NCBI GenBank assembly: GCA_035506135.1
Contig: DATJPY010000020.1
Coordinates: 1 to 38,277, forward strand
Source: DATJPY01 sp035506135
GTDB taxonomy: Bacteria; Myxococcota_A; UBA9160; PR03
Direction: 5' to 3'
DNA length: 38,277 bases
Shown: one piece after another, positions 9,638-17,824 of the stretch
How the letters are laid out: each line of letters opens with the position of its first letter
Position numbering within the stretch: the stretch's first letter is position 1
Position numbers and translations under genes: made by a program
Notes under the pieces: model-generated
What the model saw: the letters and a program-made list of their open reading frames with translations, nothing else
The model's database searches: none
Told to the model about the DNA's origin: nothing

Positions 9638-10792
9638 ATGGCATCCCCCCTCTTCGATCTGATCCAATCCCAGCTCGGTCCCAACCTCGAGAGCCAGCTC
9701 GCCGGCGCCGTCGGGCTCGACCCCGCCAACACGCGGCGCGCGCTCGACGGAGTCGTCCCCGCCCTGCTGGCGGGCGCGGCCCAGACGGCGTCGACACAGG
9801 GCGGTGCAGAGCGCCTGCTCGCGCTGATCCGCGAGGTGCTGGGGCAGGGAGACCTGGTCGGCAGCTTCGGCTCGCTGCTCGCGAGCGGGTCGCTGCTGCA
9901 GCTCGGCCGGACGATCCTGAGCGGCCTCTTCGGGAGCCGCATCGACACCGTGGCGACGGCGATCGGGACCCAGGCGGGGATCCCGGCGTCGTCGGCCTCC
10001 TCGCTGCTCGCCACCGTGGCCCCGCTCGTGCTCGGAACGCTGGGCCGCCAGGTGTCGCAGAGGGGCCTCTCGCCCGGCGCGCTCGGCGACCTCCTCGCGA
10101 GCGAGCGCGGCGCGATCGCGAGCCGGCTGCCTTCCGGCCTCGCAGGCGTGCTGGGCGGCAACCTGGCCGGCGTCGGCGCCGCGGCGCGCGCGGCGGGAGG
10201 CGCGGCGGCCGATGCCGCGGCCACCGGCAGCTCCTGGCTGCGCCGCGCGCTGCCGGCGCTCCTCGCGCTGCTGGCCGGGCTCATCCTCTACTCGCTGCTC
10301 CGCTCCCCGGGTCCGCGACCCCCTGCGGTGTCGTCACCGCCCCCGATCAGCGCGCTCTCGCTTCCCGGCGGCGCGCAGATCGCCGTCCCGGTCAACTCGA
10401 TCAACGACCAGCTCGCGCGCTTCCTCGCCGAGGGCGGCGGATCGCTGCCCAAGCGCTTCGTGTTCGACGATCTCAACTTCGAGCTGGGCTCGACCCAGCC
10501 GACCGCCGCGTCGCGGGCGACGATCGACACCCTCGCCGTGATCCTGCGAGCCTACCCGTCGACGACGATCCGGCTCGAGGGTCACACCGACAGCACGGGC
10601 GACGCCGCGTCCAACAAGCAGCTCTCGCAGGCGCGCGCCGACGCCGTGAAGGCCGCGCTCGTCCAGTCCGGGATCGACGGCGGGCGCATCGAGACGCAGG
10701 GCTTCGGGGCCGAGCAGCCGCTCACGTCGAACGCCACCGAGGAGGGTCGGGCGCAGAACCGGCGAACCGAGCTCATCGTGATTGCGCGCTGA
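9638..10792 (+). CDS. DUF937-OmpA fusion protein (peptidoglycan-binding)
   Basis: The ATG at 9638 follows an AGGAGA site. The 384-residue protein has three parts. Residues 1-150 are a DUF937 (YidB-like) domain of Gly/Leu-rich helices (LFDLIQSQLG, VVPALLAGAA). Residues about 204-221 are a membrane helix. Residues about 272-384 are an OmpA C-terminal domain with LEGHTDSTGD, NKQLSQARADAVKAAL and NRRTELIV, the residues that grip the diaminopimelate of peptidoglycan. The membrane helix suggests inner-membrane anchoring with the OmpA domain in the periplasm, not a beta-barrel porin. Role: probably an envelope spacer. A strong hairpin follows the gene. Confidence 0.9.
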   Translation: MASPLFDLIQSQLGPNLESQLAGAVGLDPANTRRALDGVVPALLAGAAQTASTQGGAERLLALIREVLGQGDLVGSFGSLLASGSLLQLGRTILSGLFGSRIDTVATAIGTQAGIPASSASSLLATVAPLVLGTLGRQVSQRGLSPGALGDLLASERGAIASRLPSGLAGVLGGNLAGVGAAARAAGGAAADAAATGSSWLRRALPALLALLAGLILYSLLRSPGPRPPAVSSPPPISALSLPGGAQIAVPVNSINDQLARFLAEGGGSLPKRFVFDDLNFELGSTQPTAASRATIDTLAVILRAYPSTTIRLEGHTDSTGDAASNKQLSQARADAVKAALVQSGIDGGRIETQGFGAEQPLTSNATEEGRAQNRRTELIVIAR

Positions 10793-10808
10793 TCCGCTCA
10801 AGGCGAGG

Positions 10809-10839
10809 GCACGCGCGCCCACGCGATGGGCGCGCGTGC
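10809..10839 (+). terminator. Strong GC hairpin, possible terminator
   Basis: A perfect 12-bp inverted repeat (arms 10809-10820 and 10828-10839) with a 7-base loop lies 17 bases after the OmpA-type gene's stop. No T-run follows, so it may instead be an mRNA 3'-stabilising hairpin or a rho-dependent pause site. Confidence 0.45.
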
Positions 10840-10901
10840 TCCTCGTGGCGACGCGTGGAAGAGCTGGAGGGGCTGGCACGCCCCTTGCTTCTCCGTGCGG
10901 C

Positions 10902-11492
10902 ATGCAGCTCGACGGGTACCCGTTGGCGGACGGCCCGCTCCTGCCCGGCGCCGAGGCGCCGGCGGTCGAGGTCAGCGCGCTCGAGGCCCCGGGGCGCTTC
11001 CGGCTCCTCCTGTCCGGCCGGCTCGGGCGCTCGTGGGCGGCCTCGCTCTGCAACGGCCTGGCCGCCCATCGCCTGAGCGTGGTGCGCGGCACGGCAGAGC
11101 GGAGCGGCGACGCGTGGCGCGCGCGCTTCGAGATCGAGCGGCTGTCGCCGCGCGTCGACATCCAGCGCATCGACTACATCGGCCTGTGTCGCGCGCGCGC
11201 GCCGCACCGCGCAGCGGCGCCGCTGCGGCTCGACCGCTTCTCGGTCGCCGAGAGCCTCTCCCTGTTCCCGGCGCTGGACGTGTGGATCGAGGCGCCGGAT
11301 CGCCTCGGCCTGCTCGGCGCGCTGCTCGAGCGGCTGGCGTTCCTCGCGCTGGTGCCCGACGGGATGGCGATCGAGACCCGCGACGGGCGCGCGCTCGACC
11401 GCCTGCGGGTGCGCACCGCTGAGGGCGGCCTGCCCTCGCGTGCCACGCAGGCCGTGCTGCGCGAGGTGCTGGCAGGGCGGCTCCTTCACTGA
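10902..11492 (+). CDS. ACT-like tandem-domain protein, function unknown
   Basis: The ATG at 10902 gives 196 residues; longer in-frame starts exist but their translation is low-complexity. Two stretches resemble ACT regulatory domains: residues about 30-75 (GRFRLLLSGRLGRSW with NGLAAHRLSVVRGTA) and about 123-170 (LDVWIEAPDRLGLLGALLE, ETRDGRALDRLRVRT). The second is close to the DRPGLL pattern of GlnD-type ACT domains. ACT domains usually bind amino acids. No catalytic domain is present, so it may be a stand-alone sensor. It ends 7 bases inside the convergent MFS gene. The gene is likely real, but the fold assignment is inferred from pattern only. Confidence 0.6.
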   Translation: MQLDGYPLADGPLLPGAEAPAVEVSALEAPGRFRLLLSGRLGRSWAASLCNGLAAHRLSVVRGTAERSGDAWRARFEIERLSPRVDIQRIDYIGLCRARAPHRAAAPLRLDRFSVAESLSLFPALDVWIEAPDRLGLLGALLERLAFLALVPDGMAIETRDGRALDRLRVRTAEGGLPSRATQAVLREVLAGRLLH

Positions 11493-12703
11493 TCGGTGTC
11501 GAACCGCGCGAGGGGATCGATCCAGAGCCAACAGAGCGCGGCGGCCGCGTAGCCAGCCGCAACCGTGTAGAGCGGCGCCTCCCACGAGCAGCCCGCCGCC
11601 AGGCACCAGCCCACCACGACGGGGCTCAGCATGCCGCCCAGGTTGCCGAAGGTGTTCATCGCACCGCCCACGACGCCGGCGTGGCGGCCGCCCATGGCGA
11701 GGCACACCGACCAGCCGGGCGCCACACCGAGCGCCGCGAGCCCCGCCGCGCCCGCGAGCAGGTAGGCGGCGGCGCGCGGATCTGGCGTCGCGCAGGCCGC
11801 CGCGATGGCGAGAGCCGCGAGGGGAAGCCCGACCAGGCCGGGCGCCCGCAGGCCGACGCGCGGGCCGAAGCGGCGGCTCAGGCGATCGCTCGCGGCGCCG
11901 CCCGCGAGCGAGCCGGCCGCGATCGCGAGCAGCGGGAGCGCGGCGAGCCAGCCGACGGCGCGGAGGTCGAAGCCGCGCGCGCGCAGCAGATAGGTCGGGA
12001 GCCAGGTGAGGTAGAAGTACCAGCCGTAGATCGCGCCGAAGTACATGGCGCAGAGCGCCCGCAGCGAGCGGCTGCGCAGCAGCGCGCGCCACGGAACCGC
12101 TCGGTGCGGCGCGGGCGGAGCGGAGCCGATCTGCGCGATCTCGGCGGCGTTCACCGCGCGGTGCTCGCGCGGGTCGTCGCGGAACCAGCCGATCCACACC
12201 GCGGCCCACACCACGCCGGCCGCACCCAGCAGCGGGAACACCCGCCGCCACGAGATCCGCTCGAGCAGCGCGGCGACCAGCGGCTGCGAGGCGGCGCCGC
12301 CGAGCGCGCCGGCCATGATCGTCAGCCCGAAGGCGCGGCCGCGCTCGCGGACCGGAAGCCAGCGCCCGAAGGCGCGCGTGAGGCTCGGCAGCACGCCCGC
12401 CTCGCCCATGCCGAAGAGGCCCCGCACGGCGACCAGCGAGGCGAAGCCCGTCGCCGCACCCGTCGCGGCGGTCATCGCCGACCACCACAGCACGATCCGC
12501 GACAACGTGGTGCGCGCCCCGAAGCGATCCGCCAGCCATCCGCCCGGCAGCTCGAACAGCGCATAGGCGAGCGTGAAGGCGCTGAACACGTAGCCGATCT
12601 GAACGTCGCTCAGCGCGAGGTCTGCCTGGATCGCCGGCGCCGCGATCGAGATGCAGACGCGGTCGAGATAGGCGACCGCCATCGCGGCGAGCGCGAGCAA
12701 CAC
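11486..12703 (-). CDS. MFS transporter (anion:cation symporter-like)
   Basis: A 405-residue major facilitator with about 12 hydrophobic helices. Helix 1 ends YLDRVCIS. The loop 2-3 signature is GWLADRFGART, and helix 4 has VRGLFGMGEAGVLPS followed by RWLPVRERGRAFG. This combination matches the ACS family, which carries organic anions such as hexuronates, phthalate or glucarate; the substrate is not known. The listed GTG start trims helix 1 at its N-terminus. The frame stays open upstream, so translation could begin a few codons earlier. It lies downstream of, and in the same direction as, two RcnB-like genes. Confidence 0.88.
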   Translation of the reverse strand: MLLALAAMAVAYLDRVCISIAAPAIQADLALSDVQIGYVFSAFTLAYALFELPGGWLADRFGARTTLSRIVLWWSAMTAATGAATGFASLVAVRGLFGMGEAGVLPSLTRAFGRWLPVRERGRAFGLTIMAGALGGAASQPLVAALLERISWRRVFPLLGAAGVVWAAVWIGWFRDDPREHRAVNAAEIAQIGSAPPAPHRAVPWRALLRSRSLRALCAMYFGAIYGWYFYLTWLPTYLLRARGFDLRAVGWLAALPLLAIAAGSLAGGAASDRLSRRFGPRVGLRAPGLVGLPLAALAIAAACATPDPRAAAYLLAGAAGLAALGVAPGWSVCLAMGGRHAGVVGGAMNTFGNLGGMLSPVVVGWCLAAGCSWEAPLYTVAAGYAAAALCWLWIDPLARFDTDQ

Positions 12704-12734
12704 AACGACGTGTCGTGCCCCCGTGGGCGGCGGG

Positions 12735-13232
12735 CTAGGGGACCAGGCTGTCGACTGCGTCGACGACCACCTCGCCGGGGGTCGAGACCTTCACGAAGTC
12801 GCCGTCGATCAGCGCGTAGCGGTAGCCGCGCGGGGGCGCGCCGAGGCGATTGGCGAGCTCGATCGGGATCGGACCGCTCACGATGGCGGGCGAGAGCGAG
12901 TGGCCGACCTGGTAGCGCTTCGCCGACAGACCCTGCGGGAGGCAGGCGTTGTCCTTCTTGCTCGTGCCGTCCGGGCACTTCCCGCGCCCGTGCTGCTCGA
13001 CGAAGTAGGCGCGCACCGTCTCGCGATCGTGGAAGGTGATCTTCGCGGCCGGATCGGTGAGCGTCGGCTCACCGTAGCTGCGCTTCACCTTGAGCTCGGG
13101 ATGATCGGGACCGGACGGCCAGCCGGACTGCGCCCTCGCCGCAGCGAGCGGGAGCCCCACCAGGACCAGGAGCGCGAGCGAGCCTCGAAGCACGTCTCGG
13201 AGCAACTGCCCCCCCAACGCGGGCATCAGCAT
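12735..13232 (-). CDS. Secreted RcnB-like protein with two-Cys Lys/Pro motif
   Basis: A 165-residue predicted periplasmic protein. A hydrophobic signal segment lies at about 18-34 (ending LAAARAQ). A motif at about 86-106 follows (CPDGTSKK, then ACLPQGLSAKR), then a C-terminal module, PPRGYRYALIDGDFVKVS, resembling the end of RcnB/CigR-family proteins. RcnB modulates Ni/Co efflux, but no metal exporter is nearby and the His/Asp content is low, so function is unproven. The start could be ATG 13232 or an internal codon closer to the hydrophobic core. It is a diverged paralogue of the adjacent 13272-13742 gene. Confidence 0.7.
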   Translation of the reverse strand: MLMPALGGQLLRDVLRGSLALLVLVGLPLAAARAQSGWPSGPDHPELKVKRSYGEPTLTDPAAKITFHDRETVRAYFVEQHGRGKCPDGTSKKDNACLPQGLSAKRYQVGHSLSPAIVSGPIPIELANRLGAPPRGYRYALIDGDFVKVSTPGEVVVDAVDSLVP

Positions 13233-13271
13233 AGGGTTTGGCGCGAGCTGGATCCATCGGCGGCCGTGGCA

Positions 13272-13742
13272 TCACTGGGCGAGCCCGTGGATCGCATCGA
13301 TCACCATCGAGGTACCGACTGCGAGCTTGACCAGGTCGCCATCGATCATGGCGTAGTGATAGCCATACGGCGGCGGCCCCAGCCGCTCGGCGAGCACGAC
13401 CGGCACCGGGACGACCACGATGCGGGGCGGGAGCACCCGGCCGACCTCGTAGTGCCTCTTCTTCGCATGACCCGGGGGCTGGCAGCCGTTCTGCTTCTTG
13501 GCGAGACCCGGCGGGCAGCGCCCGTGCTTGTACTCGTCGGCGAAGTAGACCTGCACCACCCGGCGATCGCCCGCGGAGAAGTGCTCGTGCCGGCCGCCGC
13601 CATCGTCGTCGTCGCCCTGCTCGTCGCCATGCTTCGAGTGGCCCCTGCCGCGATCGTCTTCGTCGTGGTCGGCCCGCGCCCACCCGGCGGGCGTCGCGAT
13701 GCAGGCGATCAGGAGCACCCAGGCGATTCGTCTGAGGATCAT
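13272..13742 (-). CDS. Secreted RcnB-like protein with His/Asp-rich linker
   Basis: ATG 13742 is preceded by an AAGGAGG site. The 156-residue product has a signal peptide ending GWARA at residue 24. Next is a strongly His/Asp/Gly-rich linker at about 25-56 (HDEDDRGRGHSKHGDE), which may bind metal. Then come the two-Cys motif at 76-95 (CPPGLAKK, GCQPPGHAKKR) and the RcnB-like module PPPYGYHYAMIDGDLVKL. It shares all but the linker with the downstream paralogue at 12735-13232, 39 bases away on the same strand. The pair is probably an operon arising from duplication. A metal-binding role is inference. Confidence 0.75.
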   Translation of the reverse strand: MILRRIAWVLLIACIATPAGWARADHDEDDRGRGHSKHGDEQGDDDDGGGRHEHFSAGDRRVVQVYFADEYKHGRCPPGLAKKQNGCQPPGHAKKRHYEVGRVLPPRIVVVPVPVVLAERLGPPPYGYHYAMIDGDLVKLAVGTSMVIDAIHGLAQ

Positions 13743-13928
13743 GGTCCTCCTTCCCCGCGTGGACGAGGGTCTCATCGGCCGGACGGCGGGACGGATGGAC
13801 GGAGACTCCGGACGGCCGCAAGGAAGGCGCAAGAGGCCGCGCTCGCTCTGCTAGGATGCCCGCAAGCGGCCGGGCGGCTCGCGCGCGTTCCGCGAGCGGC
13901 CCGGGCATCGACCCAGGAGGCGTCGGCG

Positions 13929-14159
13929 ATGCGTTCCTTCCGGCTCGGTCGCGCGAGCGCACTCGGCGTCCTGGCGCTCGCCTCGGCGTGGCTTCCGCTG
14001 GCGATGCTCACCGGATGCGCGACCTCGAACAGCGGCGCCTCGGAGCTCCCGAAGAAGCCGACCTATCACGAGGACCGCGCCGAGGACCGGGTCGACGAGG
14101 AGTGCCCCGACTGCCTGGGTCCCGGTGACAGCACGATCCGGCAGGAGGAAGAGGAGTAG
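13929..14159 (+). CDS. Small acidic lipoprotein
   Basis: A 76-residue protein with an AGGAGG site before the ATG. The signal ends LAMLTGC (lipobox Cys at about 29). The remaining 47 residues are polar and acidic, include a CPDC pair, and end in a run of Glu. It resembles no named family. The signal peptide and strong ribosome site make it a credible gene despite its size. It lies 26 bases ahead of the OPT transporter gene. Confidence 0.7.
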   Translation: MRSFRLGRASALGVLALASAWLPLAMLTGCATSNSGASELPKKPTYHEDRAEDRVDEECPDCLGPGDSTIRQEEEE

Positions 14160-14185
14160 CGCGCGGTCCGGAGCCCGAGGGCCTC

Positions 14186-16360
14186 GTGCGCACGCCGTCC
14201 GAACGCCCCCGCGAGCTCACGCTGCGCGCGCTCGCGGTCGGCTCGGCGCTCGGGGTCTGCTTCGCCGCCTCCTCGGTCTACCTCGGGCTCAAGGTCGGCA
14301 TCACGGTCTCCGCGTCGATTCCGATCGCCGTGCTCTCGATCACGGCCTTTCGCAGGCTCGGCCACTCCACGCTGCTCGAGAACAACATCGTGCAGACAGC
14401 GGGCTCGGCCGGCGAATCCATCGCCGCCGGCGTCGCCTTCACGCTGCCTGCCCTGCTGCTCATGGGCTTCGAGCTCGACCTGGCGCGCACGACCCTCGTC
14501 GCGCTGCTCGGCGGCACGCTCGGCGTGCTGATGATGATCCCGCTGCGCCGCGGCCTGATCGTCCGCGAGCGCGACCATCTCCCCTATCCGGAGGGAACCG
14601 CGTGCGCGCAGGTGCTCCTCGCGGGCGAGCGCGGCGGAATGTCGGCGCACACCGTGTTCGCCGGGCTCGGTGCCGGCGGCGCCTTCGGGCTGCTCGGCGG
14701 TCTCGGGCGATTCTGGGGCGACGTCGCCTCCTGGGCGCTCCCCATCGCGCTCCCCGGCGCGACCTTCGCGATCGAGACCAACCCCGCCCTCCTCGGGGTC
14801 GGCTACGTGGTGGGAACGCGCACCGCGCTCGTCATGCTCGGCGGCGGCGTCCTCTCGTACCTGGTGCTGATCCCCGCGATCCACCTGTTCGGACCCGACC
14901 TCACCTCGCCGCTGATCGGCGACGGCGGCATCGCGGTGCGCGACATGACGGCCGGGCAGGTGCGCAACGCCTTCCTGCTGTACGTCGGGGCCGGCGCCGT
15001 CGCGACGGGCGGCCTCGTCACCCTGCTGCGCTCGCTCCCGACGATCTGGCACGCCTTCCGCGCGGGCGCCGCGAGCGCGCGCGATCGCGCCGACGCACGC
15101 GAGCGCACCGACCGCGATCTCCCGATCGCCCTCGTGGTCGGCGGCTCGCTCGCGCTCGGGCTCGCGATCTGGCTGGCGCCGCCGCTCGGCATCGACGCCC
15201 TGCCGGCCGCCCTCGTGGTGCTGTTCGGCTTCTTCTTCGTCACCGTCTCGAGCCGCATCACCGGCCAGATCGGCTCGTCGTCCAACCCCATCTCCGGAAT
15301 GACGGTCGCGACGCTGCTCGCGACCTGTCTCCTGTTCGCCGCCGCGGGCCGTACCGGGATCACCTACAAGGAGATGGCGCTCTCCACCGCCGCGCTCGTG
15401 TGTGTCGCCGCCGCGAACGCGGGAACCACCTCGCAGGATCTGAAGACGGGCTTCCTGGTCGGAGCCACGCCGCGCGCGCAGCAGCTCGCGATCCTGACGG
15501 GTGTCATCACGAGCGCGCTGGCGATCGGCAGCATCCTGATCGCGCTCGACCGCGCCGCGACGACCTACGTGGCGCAGCGCTTCCCCGACTTCGCAGCCGA
15601 TCCGGCGCGGATCGCCGCGGCGGCCCCGGGCCAGCTCGCCTTCGCGCCGCGCGACGAGACCTTTCGCGGCGAGCGCTGGCGCGTGCTCCTGGTGCGCGCG
15701 CCCATCGACGGCGTGCCCGTCGGCCGCTATCTCGTCGGCGCGGACGACCGCATCGCGTTCCGCGTCGACCCCGGCGTCTGCGGCGTCGAGCCCGAGCAGC
15801 GCGGCGCCGACGGCCGGCTCGAGAAGGTCGTCCCCAAGTTCGACGCGCCGAAGGCGCAGCTCTTCCGTCTCGTGATCGACGGGGTGCTCGGCGGACACCT
15901 TCCTTGGGGCCTGGTCCTCCTCGGCACCGCGGTGGCCGTCACGATGGAGCTCTGCGGCGTGCCGTCCCTGCCCTTCGCCGTGGGCGTGTACATTCCCCTT
16001 CCGACCACCGCCGCGGTCGCGCTCGGCGGTCTGGTGCGACGCGCAGCCGGCCGGCGCGGGGCGCCCGACGCCGACTCCTCGCCCGGGACGCTCTTCGCGT
16101 CCGGCCTCGTGGCCGGCGGCGCGCTCGCAGGGCTCGCCGCGGCGCTGCTCCAGGGTCTCGACGTCGACGTGATCGGGAGCGACGGCGTGACGCGCGCGGT
16201 GCCGCTGGTTTCGCACTGGGGGCTCGCGCTCGCGCCCCGCCTGCTCGGCGACGCCACCGCGAAGGAGCTGGCTGCGAGCGCCGCATGGACGGTGACGCCG
16301 CTGCTCGGGCTGGCGCTGGCGCTCGGGCTCGTCGCCCGGCGCGCGCCGCAACGCGAATGA
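14186..16360 (+). CDS. OPT-family oligopeptide transporter
   Basis: A 724-residue polytopic inner-membrane protein with about 14-16 hydrophobic segments. OPT motifs include SVYLGLKVGITVSASIPIAV near the N-terminus, the conserved LPYPEGTACAQVL and, further on, SNPISGMTV. The family imports peptides or metal chelates with protons. Prokaryotic OPT substrates are mostly undetermined. A soluble insert at about 465-560 (around FRGERWRVLLVRAPIDGVPVG) splits the membrane part, as in other bacterial members. The GTG start follows the small lipoprotein gene by 26 bases. The next gene begins 13 bases after the stop. Confidence 0.93.
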   Translation: MRTPSERPRELTLRALAVGSALGVCFAASSVYLGLKVGITVSASIPIAVLSITAFRRLGHSTLLENNIVQTAGSAGESIAAGVAFTLPALLLMGFELDLARTTLVALLGGTLGVLMMIPLRRGLIVRERDHLPYPEGTACAQVLLAGERGGMSAHTVFAGLGAGGAFGLLGGLGRFWGDVASWALPIALPGATFAIETNPALLGVGYVVGTRTALVMLGGGVLSYLVLIPAIHLFGPDLTSPLIGDGGIAVRDMTAGQVRNAFLLYVGAGAVATGGLVTLLRSLPTIWHAFRAGAASARDRADARERTDRDLPIALVVGGSLALGLAIWLAPPLGIDALPAALVVLFGFFFVTVSSRITGQIGSSSNPISGMTVATLLATCLLFAAAGRTGITYKEMALSTAALVCVAAANAGTTSQDLKTGFLVGATPRAQQLAILTGVITSALAIGSILIALDRAATTYVAQRFPDFAADPARIAAAAPGQLAFAPRDETFRGERWRVLLVRAPIDGVPVGRYLVGADDRIAFRVDPGVCGVEPEQRGADGRLEKVVPKFDAPKAQLFRLVIDGVLGGHLPWGLVLLGTAVAVTMELCGVPSLPFAVGVYIPLPTTAAVALGGLVRRAAGRRGAPDADSSPGTLFASGLVAGGALAGLAAALLQGLDVDVIGSDGVTRAVPLVSHWGLALAPRLLGDATAKELAASAAWTVTPLLGLALALGLVARRAPQRE

Positions 16361-16373
16361 AGGGAAGCCCGCC

Positions 16374-17084
16374 ATGCTGTTCCTCCGCGAGACGCACGAG
16401 GTGATCGGCGATCGCGAGCACGAGTTCGACGCCGCCTTCCGCGACGTCTGGATGCCGGCGCTCGCGGAGGGCGACGGGGCGCGGCTGCTCTACTACCTCC
16501 GGCACGCCCACGGCAGCGGGCCGTCGTATCACGTGGTGACCTGGACCGCGATCCGCGATGGCGCCGCGTGGCACGAGCTGGCCCGGCGGGTCGACGCCGG
16601 CAGCCTCCGCGAGCCGGCTCGGGCGCTCGACCGGCTGCGCCACGACGTCACCGCCAAGGTCTACCTGCCGCTGCCTTGGTCGCCGCTCCAGCAGGTCGAC
16701 CTGGCGCGCGTCCCCCGCGCCGCCGCCGACCACGAGCCCACCCTCTTCATGGAGGACACCGTCTCGCCCCACGAGGGCCGGCTCGAGGACTACGTCGAGG
16801 CATCAGGCTCGCACTACGCCCGCGAGATGCGCGAGCACGGCGAGAAGGGGCAGGCGCTCCTCCGCATCGAGGCGAGCTTCCGGACGGCCTTCGGGAGCCA
16901 CCGGCGCCGAGAGGTCCTGCTCTGGCAGAAGGTGGTGCAGCCGAAGGGCCTGGTCCCCCTGCTGACGCGCGAGGTCCCGGAGGCCTACCAGCGACCGGGC
17001 ACCTGGATGCACGATGCGCTGGCGCTCCGCGACCGCTGGGAGAGCCGGCTGCTGCGCACGGTCGCGTGGTCGCCCTGGTCGTGA
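16374..17084 (+). CDS. Conserved protein, probable duplicated ferredoxin-like (NIPSNAP-type) fold
   Basis: A 236-residue cytosolic protein with no signal peptide. It looks like two similar halves: residues 1-100 (MLFLRETHEVI, EFDAAFRDVWMPAL, RLLYYLRHAHGSGPSYHVVTW) and 120-236 (LFMEDTVSPHEGRLEDYVE, LLRIEASFRTAF, EVLLWQKV). Each half has the alternating strand-helix pattern of dimeric alpha/beta-barrel or NIPSNAP proteins. I know similar uncharacterised proteins but no assigned activity. It follows the OPT gene by 13 bases. The fold is inference; the gene itself is well supported by length and coding character. Confidence 0.65.
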   Translation: MLFLRETHEVIGDREHEFDAAFRDVWMPALAEGDGARLLYYLRHAHGSGPSYHVVTWTAIRDGAAWHELARRVDAGSLREPARALDRLRHDVTAKVYLPLPWSPLQQVDLARVPRAAADHEPTLFMEDTVSPHEGRLEDYVEASGSHYAREMREHGEKGQALLRIEASFRTAFGSHRRREVLLWQKVVQPKGLVPLLTREVPEAYQRPGTWMHDALALRDRWESRLLRTVAWSPWS

Positions 17085-17137
17085 GCCGCCGCCGGGACCG
17101 GATTGTGTCGCGGCTCGAAGCGAGAGAGAATCGGGGC

Positions 17138-17824
17138 GTGCTCCGCGGTGTCGGCCGGAGGTCGGAGGAAGGACGGGATGCACGGGGGGCGCGGAGTGCC
17201 GCCGCCCTCCTGCTCGCGGCCGCCGCCGCGGCCGCGCTGCCGGGACCGGCGCGGGGCGACGACGCCGCGCTCGGCGCGGCCATCCGCACCGCGCTGCCCG
17301 ACGCGTCTCCCGACCTGGTGGAGGGTCTCCTGGCGGACAAGGTCGTGCTGCTGCCCAGCCGCGATGACGACGCGCACGGCGTCCGCGCGCTGGTGCTCTT
17401 CGCCCGGCCAAAGGACCGCGTGATGCAGTTCCTGCTCCAGACCGCGCGCCAGGACGAGTACCGCCCCGAGCTCGCGAGGATCGAGCGGGTGGAGCACTTC
17501 GAGGACGGCGACGTCGACGAGCAGGAGATGAAGATCATGCTCGTGCGGGTCCACTACCGGCTCCGCTACCACTACGACCCCGCCGCGAGTCGGCTCAGCT
17601 GGGCGCTGGATCCGCGCTTCGACAACGAGCTCGAGCACATCGACGGCTTCTGGGAGCTGCACGCGCTCGACGCCGACCACTCGCTCGCGCGCTTCGGCAC
17701 TCACGTCGACGTCGGCGCGGGCCTGCCCACCTTCCTGCAGGACATCGCAACGCGGAAGAACGTGCCGCAGACCCTGGAGCGCTGTCGGAGGTGGATCGAC
17801 TCCGACGGGAGGTATCGACCGTGA
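17138..17824 (+). CDS. Secreted START/SRPBCC-like protein
   Basis: The frame encodes a signal segment (SAAALLLAAAAAAALPGPARG) and then a domain of about 175 residues resembling the COQ10/START (SRPBCC) lipid-binding fold (VMQFLLQTARQDEYRPELARI, IMLVRVHYRLRYHYDP, GFWELHALDADHSLARFGTHVDVGAGLP). Ligand unknown. The start is unsure. GTG 17138 is chosen, but GTG 17081 (overlapping the upstream stop) and GTG 17105 are also in frame. The best ribosome site, GGAGGAAGG, serves ATG 17178, which is one base out of frame. The stop overlaps the next gene's GTG. Confidence 0.65.
   Translation: MLRGVGRRSEEGRDARGARSAAALLLAAAAAAALPGPARGDDAALGAAIRTALPDASPDLVEGLLADKVVLLPSRDDDAHGVRALVLFARPKDRVMQFLLQTARQDEYRPELARIERVEHFEDGDVDEQEMKIMLVRVHYRLRYHYDPAASRLSWALDPRFDNELEHIDGFWELHALDADHSLARFGTHVDVGAGLPTFLQDIATRKNVPQTLERCRRWIDSDGRYRP

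Noticed and set aside
13777..13814. Several GGACGG-like words upstream of the 13272-13742 gene, resembling the 13-bp repeats at 19688.
   Set aside because: Spacing is irregular and the orientation relative to the gene is opposite; chance in GC-rich DNA is enough.
14066..16375. A 769-codon minus-strand frame opposite the OPT transporter.
   Set aside because: The translation is Arg/Glu/Gln/Gly-rich low complexity; the plus strand has a clear OPT transporter.
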